DNA from: Daedaleopsis sinensis
Lineage: Eukaryota > Basidiomycota > Agaricomycetes > Polyporales > Polyporaceae
Reading direction: 5' to 3'
Assembly: GCA_033807695.1 (NCBI GenBank)
Contig: CM066309.1
Coordinates: 1,860,001-1,924,000 of the forward strand
DNA length: 64,000 nucleotides
Notes under the pieces: model-generated
The model's database searches: none
What the model was told of the DNA's origin: nothing
Seen by the model: the letters and a program-made list of their open reading frames with translations, nothing else
In this document: positions 55,009 to 64,000 of the stretch, in pieces
Layout of the letters: every line of letters starts with the position of its first letter
How positions within the stretch are numbered: position 1 is the stretch's first letter
Made by a program: the position numbers and the translations under genes

Positions 55009-58000
55009 CTACCAGTTCATCAGCAACGTCTGTGCGCAGTCCTGTATCACAAGATGAAGTCCAGGTCAGAATACACACATATATCGAGAAGCACGAACGC
55101 AAACGTGGACAGCACGCACCTTCAATCGCCCCATATTATGCGCCAGCGCAACGTTCGCGATCGTCCGGAGCTTCCGCCGGACATCCGCACGATTCACCGT
55201 GAGCTGGTACGCGCCCGAGCACCCACAGTGCCGCGACACGTTGTCCGCGCGGACCTGCCCGCACCGCGTGCAGCGCAGGTCCTGCTGGGCGAACCGCCGC
55301 TCGAGCTCGTGCGCCATGCGCATCAGCGCGAACTCGATCGACGCCCGGTCGTACTCCCCGCCGCACTTGACGCAGAGCCAGCGCGCGGCGCCGCCGCTGG
55401 GGCCGGACTGAGACTGGGACTGGGGCAGCAGGGCCGGGTCCCGGCAGAAGTCGAAGTCCTTCATGCCGTCGCAGTGGCGGCACGGTACGCCGGCGAGCTT
55501 GAGCGGCTCGCACGGGTTCTGGAACGCGGCCTCGGCCGCGAACTCGCGCACGCCGACGATGTCGAGGAGGTTGCGTTTGAGCAGGCCGACCTCGAGGGTG
55601 TGGTCCTTCGCGAGGGCGAAGACGGCACAGCTGAACTTGACGAACTCGAGCGCGGGATTTGTGAGATGCAGGTGGGCCCCAGGGAGGATGGGGAACTCCC
55701 ATTGCTGGAGATCGGCCTGAGCCTCGTCCGTGAGCGCGTCGCGGTGCCGGTCCAGGAGGCTCCCCAACACGCGAAGCATGCGGCGTGTTAGTTTACGTGC
55801 GACGAACTCGCGACAGGCGTCGATTTCTTCTGCCTTGGCTGCGTCGCGCGGTGTCGCCTCGGGTGCACCGCCGTTCTGGAGCACGCGCAGGGGCACACGT
55901 GTCGTTCCTTGGCTCTTCTGCGCTGTGCGGAAGAATTCGACGAGGAAGTAGCGGACGGCTGCGCGGAAGTCGGACTGGATGGCTGGAGGGAGGAACGACT
56001 GGATGTTCCAGCGCAGCTCAATCGCGAGTTCCTCCGGGGGTTCCAGCGCGAGGGGATCTTCGCAAACCACAGCACCGTAGTTGGCCTCGTCCATGAAGAT
56101 GAGGAAGTCGTAGAACCGTTCGGTGTGCAGGTAGACATGTTGGAACAGCTCGTGTGAGGTGACAGCCGTGGTGATGTAGGTGGCATACGCATGGGCCGTA
56201 CCAGGGGGCTTGGAGGTGACGAGGAGGATTCTACTGAGGTCGGCATAGACGACGTGGGAGCCCAGCCGCTTGAACTCTGCAAGCATTTGAATGAACGTCT
56301 TTCGCATCAAACCATGCACGAAGCGATGTATGCCGGTGTCGTACATGTTCGAAGCAGTCGAGCTAATCCACCGCCAGAAGTGATCGATAGCGATCGTCGC
56401 GGGACTCTCGTAGCTGCCCTGGATCTTGTCCACCATCCATGTCTTCACTAGCCCCTTCAGGATACTGAAAGTCTGCGGCGAAACGTTGGACTCCCCAAGC
56501 GAAAGGTCCTGCATAGAGTCGGCTTTGGAGTACTCGTCGAGAGTGCGGGATGCGTCGAAGGCTGTTGCACCGCCAGCACCTTCCAGCTCGTTCACGATGA
56601 CCGAATGGAGCACAGCATCGACCGCAAGGTTGCGGACGGTGATCTCGAGACAGACGTTGGAGTAGCATCCGGGCGAAGTGAACTCGGTTTTGGCCAACTC
56701 TTCCTGCGGTCGATTGTCTTCTTCAATACCACCGAGATCCGGTCGATCGCCGGGAGACCACCATAGGAGGATGTCTTGGCTAGTCAACCTACGAGCGAAC
56801 TCGATATCGGCGAGCAACAAAGCTTGGTCGCCCTCGATATGACCGACAGGGACGTCGTAGTAGTCTGCCATGGCAATCGTCCTGTCCAACCAAGGGCCCA
56901 TGGAGAGATAGCGGCTGGTGAGCTTCTGAGCAACACTGGTCTGCCAAGGGAAGACATCCAATGAATGGGGCGATTTCGCTTTTGACATGGACAAGACGGG
57001 GAACTTCGAAAGCCTGGGAGTGTGGAAGTCAAAGTAGCTCTGCTCCTTGTTCGAGGAGATCACCACGGTATACGACCTGTTCTCTACGAGACCAAGCTCG
57101 CGTGAGATGGCCTTCAAGGCAGTGGCGTCATTGCCGTGGTAAGTGGTGTTATAAGACAGCTGGTCAGGGTAGTCGTAAGATACGCTCCCGCCGACCGCCT
57201 CCTCGTGCTTGCGGAGAAGGTCGGCATAGAGTTCGCTGAGACGCGGGATCGGCTGTCGACGAGGAGCAGGATCTACGATGTGCAGTTTGACGTCCTCGCC
57301 TGGAATGAAGAGTGCAAAGACGTGGACCGGGGCGCTGTTCGAGCATGCGTGGTAGAGGAAAATGTATTTCCCAGCCCGGCCTCTGTCGAGGTATGTCCTC
57401 TTGGTTAGCGAAGCACCAGCCCGGCCCAACTGATGGAGGTCGAAACCGAAAGTCTCTGCACGATTGAGGGACATCGTCTTGTCCTCATTGCAACACGTCT
57501 TGCCTAACTTCAGCAGTGCGCGCATGACCAGAGGAAGCTAAATGGACGATTCAGTAAATGCACATCACGGGCCATTCACCCACGTACCTGGAGCTCGTAT
57601 ACACCGTCTACGTTTGGATCGTTAGTGATGTCGATGAAATGTTCATGCCCTTCTACGTAGAGATCTTCGCGCACAGAGATCTTGTACAGGTTGTGGCAAG
57701 GCCGATCTCGGGGCAGACTACGCACGACCTTCTCGCACTGGTAGAGTTCGTGGTTGAACTGGTCCTGCTTAGGGGTAGTGCGAAGATGGATGTAGAACTC
57801 GCGGGGAATGCGGAGGGGGACGGAAGAGAGGGTGCCGTCGATCGACAACCAGAGGGTGAACCGTCCTGGTGTTCGGTTGGGTCGAATCTGGACGATATCC
57901 CAGTGCGTGCTCTGCTTAGTACGAACACCCTTGAACATCGCTGGCACGGCGACGCTAGTGGTCGTGTCGCCATGGCGGTGTTTCCACCTCTTCCTCATGA

Positions 58001-61000
58001 CCTTCAACCATCCCGAGTAATCTTTGGTCACGTTCGGAAGCGGCTCAGCAAAAGCCCTGTCGGCCTCGGTGCTTTCAGGGCTTTCTTCTCGGCGGGTGAG
58101 TTTGCGATTCACTGTCGCGACGCGGAAACCACGCGGACGCTGCGAGACGCCATCCTCGATATCCATCTCGACGGGCTGGGTCTCCTGGCTGTCGCCCGCT
58201 GGTTTGAAGAAGTCCGTGACTTTGTGTTGATGGAACTTGTCTTCCAGAGCGACAACACGACGATGGAGCCAGTCAGGGTGGCGGATGCGAGGGACGGGGT
58301 TTGCGATCTTCTGCATGGCAGCGGGGATGGTGATGAGCTTTTGGATGACAGAACCGAGTCGCTCGATGTAGTACTCCCAGTCAAGGATGGAACGGAGGTC
58401 GAAGGTTGTCAGACTGTTGTCCTTCAACCACTTACGCAAGTAAGTCCGCTTCACACTTTCTTCCGCGGAGAAGATCGCGACAGGAACAGCACGTTCGGTG
58501 ACGGGTGCGCCCAGTGGCTTCGCGGAGATAATGAACTTGCAAGCAAGACCCTTGTCCTTGACCATCTGGTCGCCCAAGAACTCGGCAAGACGACGTGCTG
58601 TGCTGATAGAAGTCGACTTCTGGCCACCATATTCTGCGAGAGTCTTCGACATGCTACGGTTTTCGGCGATGAGTTCGACAAGCTCCTCGTCGGCGAGTGC
58701 ATCAGCGTGACTGAACAGGACGTCCAACCAGCGATCCGCAATCTGGGCGACGGCTGTGTAACACTCCTCGAGCGTAGTCCCAAGAAGGAACTTCTCGAAG
58801 ATCTGAGACTGGAAGATCTTGATGAGTTGCAACTCTCCTCGACGCTTGACCTCGAAGCCCTTCAACTCGGCAAGCGAGCCGTCGTCGTTGAAGACGGCGT
58901 ACCGCTTCTTCAGCAGCTTGTCTTCCTCCTTTGACGACGGGAGGATCATCGCCTTGTATGGACCATCCAACTCGAAGAAGATCGAGTTCTCGCTGTGAAC
59001 GACGTACTCGCCGGTCTCGGGGTCGAGATCATGATACTGATGGTTTGTAAACTGGGCGTGGACTAGGTGGTTGAGCATCGTACAAGGGTATGAGAAGGCG
59101 ATCGCCTTCCCGTTCGAGAGCTTGAACTTGAAGTTCTCCGGGAACACACCAGGAAGCATGCACCAGATACCATCTGTGTCCAGCTCGAGCGGCCGCCCGA
59201 TCTGTTCGACGAGCTGCCGTGCCATCTGAATGATAGTCGCACCGGTCAGGCAGGTGATCCCCGCCATTTCCATAGATTGCCAGCGAGCACCCTTGCGCAT
59301 GACGTAGCCGTAGAAGGAGTTCAAGATACACTTGTGCGCGAGCTGTAGCGAGTCGTACAGGACGATCATCTTCTTCGCCTCATCGACCTCCGCGATCGAT
59401 TTGTGCTCCGCGACGACCGTGTCCAGGTTCTTCTTCCACGTCTTGTGCAGGCCTTTGTATTCGTATCGACGGTCACGGAAGCGACGGACTGTGTCGACGT
59501 AGAAAGGATTCTCCCGCTGGCAGATGATCGCTTCCCGGTTCTCGATCTTGGTGTCCTTGATCTTCTTGTATACGCGTCGCGAGTAATCCCCGAGTCGCTT
59601 GTGCAGCAACGCCGTTTGCTCCGATTCTGAGAGATCAATAAACTTCCGCTGGGGTCCCCCTGGTCTCCTCGGCGGGAACGTCTCCTGGTTGAGCGCATGC
59701 TTGATCATGTTGTACTCGTCTCGACGGGCGGGGAAGAAATCGCCACGCCATGCCCAGGTCATTCGGCGATCGCAAGTTTTGCCTGGCCTATTGAAGTCGC
59801 ATACAGCGCATGTCGCCTCGTCGACGACGGAGTCGGGTTGAAGTCGGTTCGACAGCATGATATTGGGGTACATGGCAGCGACATCCAAATGATAGATGAG
59901 GGGCTTATCCATCCTCTGGGGATTGTCGCGCATTTCCTCGAGTTTGGCTTGGATCTGATCCTTTACCTCGTCATAGTTCGTCACTGATTCTAACGTGGAT
60001 TTTGATTCCTCGACAATACAGAAATTGAGTGCCGCGTCCAGCTCGTCAATGAGCTAGGAGCAATGTGAGTAAAATCTTGTGATTGTAACGTGCAAGACCG
60101 CGAACCTGTTGAACAGCGGATGGCTCAATCTTGAAGTGGGTCAAAATATCGCTGCGGAAAACTCCCGCTTCCAGTGCTTCCACATGCCCCCCGACATACG
60201 TTTCTGATGCCACCAGGTGTCCCTCATACATCGTGCCGTGGGACTCTTCGTGCCTGTTCGGCATGATGATCTCTCCTCGGAAGGCTTCCACCTGGTGAAA
60301 ACCGTGAGCATTCAAACCCGACCCGAGTCAGGTAAAACCTACCATTAGTAGCGTCTCACAAAGGGTACCACTGCCTTTCCGCAAAACCTCGTCCGGGCAG
60401 AGGGGAATGATGTTGCAGAGCGAGAAGATGAAAGGATGCACATATTTCATGTAGAGATAATATGTTGCGACTGCATCTGAAACGGAGTACTGTGCGAGCA
60501 CTTGCGGTTGCTCCATGGCGTATCTACTCCAACTGTGAGGACGAAGATCACGCACAGTAGAGCAGGGACTCACGGTGTCATTAGCTCCGGGTCAAGTTCA
60601 ATAGGATTATAACCCAGCTTCGCTGTCGTGACGGCCTTCAAGCCCTGACTTCCCTGAGGGAGGTAGGAGTCACGCTTCACCCATCGGAAGCAATCCATAT
60701 GGACGCAGCAGCGACTCTTGAACTCATCTTCTGAGTCCTGTGCAAAGCCGATCTCCAAAAAAAGATCGATACCATGTACCTTCGCACGGGCGCATAGGAA
60801 CGGGAAATCGAAGAAGTCGCCGTTGAACGTTGCCATCACGGTTGGCTTCACGTCTTGAATGTGGGAGAAGAACCGACGAATCACAGCAGGCTAGAGATAG
60901 CACATGAATATCCACAAGCTTGACTGGATAAATATGACTGGATAAATATGACTTACCTCGTCTGGTTCGTTGAATATCGTGAATGGCCCCTCATAACCCT

Positions 61001-62174
61001 CCTTAGGCGTGTATTCAAAGTCTTCAATGTCCTCACTGACAATGTCGCGATTAGTGATGAGGTATCCCTGGCCGTCGATCATGTACGAGATCATCATGAC
61101 CTGGTCGATTGCCTGGTCCGGGAACTTGAGCGGTGCCTTGGTCGTCTCGATATCATACGCCATTACGACAGGATCTGGACGCTTGACGCGGTCGGTGAGC
61201 TGCTTCAATGCAGGTTGTCCCGCCGTGAAGGATACAGCGTACCACAGCCCGACGCGGACCTCGTTGTCCATGGCCACGCGCAGGTAGTAGGGGACGTCGT
61301 ACTCGCGGATGTCAATGATGCCTTCACGTGGGTCCTTATCCCGGCCTCCCCAACGCGATGAACCCGCTTGCGACTCGCCGTCCGCGGCCCATTCACCCTC
61401 GAGCTCTATGTTGGTCGCTGCACCGGAGGTTGCGTTCACTACCTCGGCGTATGCATCTACTGCGTCGAGCTTTGCGCTATTCGCCAAGGCGAGAGGCATG
61501 ATGTCGCGACGGACGGTCAGGAGGTCGGAGACGTTCCGAAAGTGAAGCTGTAGGAAGAGTCTTCGATGGCCCATGAGATGGTTTGGCATCTTGAGGTCCT
61601 CCTTGCGCTCGCGGGTGATGCGGCAAAGGACCCCTTCGTACTTCTTCATCAACCACTCCTCGATAATGGTCTCCATCCCATTCTGTCCGAGAATCAACAT
61701 CCGTGCATTTGAGAGTCGAAGGCACGTACTTTGCAGGCAATATAGAAGTATGGCTCGTACTGAAATGTACACTTGAACATCCCACCATCGTCCTGGATGA
61801 AGTAGAAGTCGACTGCAGCCTTCCCTCCCGGCCAGTCGGGATCTTTCACCAAGGTCTACAGAAGTATGAGTGGAGGCATACTCTAGTATGCAGCAAACAC
61901 GTACCGGATGCATGTTGATAAGCCACCCATCTCGCGTTCCGCCCTCTTGCACACGAGCAAACCCAAGCTTCTCATCCACCTCGTCGTTGGTTTTGATTTG
62001 TTCGAACCTCTCTGCAAGCTGGTTTCCGTCTTCGTCTCGTTGAAGTTGTGCATCAGATGGTGCTCCGCCACGCCCACGACCACGTCCTCTGCCGCCCCGA
62101 AAGGATGTGTTGCCTCGGTATCCACGCGATGGGCCGCGTCCACCCCGTCTGAAGGAGCCGGTCCCTCTCGCCAT
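55009..62174 (-). CDS. POL2: DNA polymerase epsilon catalytic subunit
   Basis: Leading-strand replicative polymerase with proofreading exonuclease. Nine exons on the minus strand: 61905-62174, 61730-61855, 60957-61682, 60574-60890, 60343-60532, 60106-60291, 57588-60053, 55120-57537 and 55009-55041, giving 2243 residues, the normal size. The exonuclease motifs are [18 protein letters not shown] and [12 protein letters not shown]. Polymerase motifs are [13 protein letters not shown] (motif A), [19 protein letters not shown] (motif B) and ELDTDGIW (motif C, catalytic Asp pair region). The C-terminal half is the catalytically dead second polymerase fold, ending with two Cys clusters ([13 protein letters not shown] with CVKCGG, and [18 protein letters not shown]). 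The first 45 residues are an Arg/Gly-rich stretch (RGG and GRGRGRG repeats). The short last exon ([10 protein letters not shown]) is supported by splice signals but less by family memory. Confidence 0.96.
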
Positions 62175-62924
62175 AGCAGAAAAACGGGTTGAATGACGCA
62201 AAGAGGAACAGAGAGGAAAGGGAGAAGCACGCTGAAGGGACGGAGATGGAGTAATGCTTCTGAGAGCGCGAGACAGCCGGTTGTGCCCTCGCGTCGGCCT
62301 GATCTGTGACAGGACGCGTCTTTGTGACCGACGCCAAACGTCACGACAAGGTCACTCTATTTTAAGCGCCGCTAGTTGGCTGGTGTCACGGTGCTCACTG
62401 CTCCTTGCTTCATGTCCTTTAACCTTCGAGCTATCCGATGCACTAGTAGCTTGTGCACTGTGGCCCTCGACTTTCCACAAGAAAAAGAGATCATTGGATT
62501 TTCATCTAGATTTCACGTCTTCTCCAGTCGACTCCTTTAGCGCGGCACGACTTGGTGTCTGGGAGACTTCTGACTTGGACAGCGACATCATGAGTCGAAG
62601 ACGCTTGAGAACTCGAGCATTTGAACACGGTGAGAAGTCCCCCCAAGTTTTTTCGACTTCCATAGTTGATAATGATCTGATAGTTCAGTCATGTCCTATC
62701 TACTAGGCCGTATAGGACGTTCCGGCGCGGACGAGCCATTGTCGAGTTCACTCGTGGTTGCGAACACGTCCGGAGGACGTCGTCCTCATCAATAACGTTC
62801 AAGTTGTCAGTAAACCACAGTCAATCACATTCCCAAACTAGAAACCTAGGCACAAGTCACTAGTCTATAGTTGTAAGTCCATCGTCTATCGCGCCCCAGT
62901 CGCAAAATCAACGGAACGGGTTGC
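62175..62924. other. intergenic, no gene seen
   Basis: This holds the POL2 upstream region and the hydrophobin 2 downstream flank. A frame at 62254-62706 (+) has no recognisable content. Confidence 0.5.
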
Positions 62925-63605
62925 TCAGAGGATGATCGGCAGACAACCAATGGAGATCAAGCCGCCCTGTAAGTACGTATACGGCGAGTCAGTGTTGTGT
63001 TGCGTGTACAATGGGTATAATCACTTACAACAGCGTTGTTCTCGCAGCAGACGGTCACTGCTTCGCACTGGTTGCCGCTTCCGACGCCGATGACGTTGAT
63101 TGGGTTGCAGTTCAGTCCAAGCAGAACGTTGAGGTCCTGGAGGACGACCCCGAGCAGGCCCAAGATGAGCTTGCCCGGCACCGTGTCCGCCTAGCCACCA
63201 TTTCACAGTCCGTGAGTTCACTCCCCAAAGGCTTGTCAAGGAAACACTCACACTCTGGACAGACTCGCAGCATTGGATTGGCCCGGTGGTGCAGTTCTGG
63301 TTCGCGGGCTGCGTCACGGTCACCGTGGGCGCGGTTGCAGTGCAGGTGCCCGTGCCAGGCTCCGTCACGGTGACGGGTGGCTTGGTCAGCGTCGTCGTCT
63401 CGGTGATCGTAGTCGTCTCCGTCTTCGTGACGGTCGACGTCGCAGGTGGGTTGCCGCTCGTTCCGGGTGGAGTGTAAGTCGTCGCAGGTGGGGTGTAAGT
63501 CGTCGCAGGTGGGGTGTAGGTCGTCGCGTCCGTGGTGCACGGGGTGGCGACCGCAAGGACCGCGGCGGAAACAATAGTAATGGCAAGGAAGAAGCGGGCA
63601 AACAT
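62925..63605 (-). CDS. class I hydrophobin (paralog 2)
   Basis: A second secreted hydrophobin, paralogous to the one at 1096-1680. Three exons on the minus strand, 63252-63605, 63029-63190 and 62925-62966, give 185 residues. Exons 2 and 3 have exactly the same lengths (162 and 42 bases) and phases as paralog 1. A signal peptide ([20 protein letters not shown]) is followed by three tandem [11 protein letters not shown] repeats and a long Thr-rich stretch, which makes exon 1 longer than in paralog 1. The eight-Cys pattern is C, CC, C, C, CC, C, with two more cysteines in the N-terminal part (ATPCTT and GTGTCTA). Conserved blocks shared by both copies are [34 protein letters not shown] and TVCCENN. 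Confidence 0.94.
63452..63545 (-). repeat. in-frame tandem repeat in hydrophobin 2
   Basis: A 21-base unit encoding TTYTPPA occurs three times in a row near the start of the mature protein; the third copy ends TPPG rather than TPPA. The copies are almost identical in DNA, suggesting recent slippage. Confidence 0.8.
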
Positions 63606-64000
63606 TGCGTCGTATAGAAGCTGTTGAAAGTGGGGTGTACAGAACAGTTCTGTGGGTGTGTTGAAGATGTCTTCGCTGATTTGAGGATAGCTGATGACTC
63701 CTCCGACAGGGTCTTATACCTTTTCGCCTTCCGAGCCGCGTCAGAGATGAGCTCATGCGGTTCGAGGACGAGCTGCCTGCAAATGCATCTTGCTCGGGTA
63801 CTTCAGCGTAGCATGGGCCACCTTGCTCTTCACAAAGCTCCGTACCCCACATACACCGGCTCAGCTCGGAGTGCCTGAAAGAACTTGACCAGCTCTAACA
63901 TATCCTTTTCAGGTCTCGTAACGTATTCTTCTTGGCAGAGTGCTTCCTCACTGGCAACCGGCTTGTTCTCCGGATGCGTCACAGTTGCTGCCATTTGGTA
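63606..64000. other. upstream region of hydrophobin 2 to the window edge
   Basis: This holds the hydrophobin 2 promoter. A TATAAG sits at 63713-63718 on the minus strand, about 110 bases before the ATG. No further gene is visible; a gene could begin beyond the edge. Confidence 0.5.
63713..63718 (-). promoter_or_regulatory. TATA-like element of hydrophobin 2
   Basis: The minus strand reads ggTATAAGac about 110 bases upstream of the start codon, a plausible core promoter position for a highly expressed fungal gene. Confidence 0.4.

Noticed and set aside
54802..55791. Plus-strand frame of 329 residues
   Set aside because: It mostly overlaps the POL2 C-terminus in antisense; the POL2 zinc-cluster region explains the sequence.
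57558..58934. Plus-strand frame of 458 residues
   Set aside because: It is antisense to POL2, whose catalytic sequence is unmistakable; composition lacks any domain.

Overview
The window looks like nuclear DNA of an agaricomycete (mushroom-forming, probably wood-decay) basidiomycete. Genes carry many short GT-AG introns of about 45-70 bases, often with tiny exons, and coding DNA is GC-rich. The gene set also fits: class I hydrophobins, an etherase-type glutathione transferase, a DUF6533 membrane protein, an F-box family relic, and fungal-style DNA polymerase epsilon, calmodulin and PrxQ-type peroxiredoxin. The species cannot be named from this alone. I rebuilt most genes exon by exon from splice signals, reading phase and remembered family conservation; no alignment was run.

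Layout, left to right. 1-5 kb: a class I hydrophobin (+), proteasome beta-3 (-) and a DUF6533 membrane protein (-). 5-6.7 kb holds no gene. 6.7-12.2 kb is a run of minus-strand genes: a small unknown protein, calmodulin with eight exons, a WASP/Las17 actin nucleation-promoting factor and a nuclear Dot5-like peroxiredoxin. 12.9-18.4 kb: a 1056-residue leucine-rich-repeat protein resembling PPP1R37 and a GST. 18.4-22.7 kb is a gene-poor, repeat-rich island. 22.7-31.8 kb: a 19-exon ArAE-2/FUSC exporter-like protein (+), a TA-flanked MITE-like element and a POT/PTR2 peptide transporter (+). 32.5-33.7 kb: a GT8 glycosyltransferase (-).

34-47.2 kb is the most rearranged part. Two near-identical short-chain dehydrogenase (SDR) genes lie in opposite orientation as arms of an inverted duplication, with a third SDR relic just inside one arm. 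Between the arms lie an F-box pseudogene, a stand-alone hydantoinase-B-type protein, a Ser/Thr-rich surface protein and AP endonuclease IV. 47.8-54.2 kb: a small secreted protein, transaldolase, a UBR7-like E3 ligase and a Lys/Ala-rich chromatin-like protein. 55.0-62.2 kb: the catalytic subunit of DNA polymerase epsilon. The window closes with a second hydrophobin (-), paralogous to the first and with matching exon 2 and exon 3 lengths.

Most genes are ordinary housekeeping: replication, base-excision repair, proteolysis, actin, calcium signalling and pentose phosphate pathway. The GST, exporter and peptide transporter are loosely grouped and could serve detoxification and nutrient uptake, but nothing shows co-regulation. 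I found no CRISPR, rRNA, convincing tRNA, secondary-metabolite cluster or clear novel defence system. The most notable observations are the SDR inverted duplication with one divergent exon, the shared chromatin-type N-terminal motif in two nuclear proteins, the stand-alone HyuB gene, and the micro-exons.
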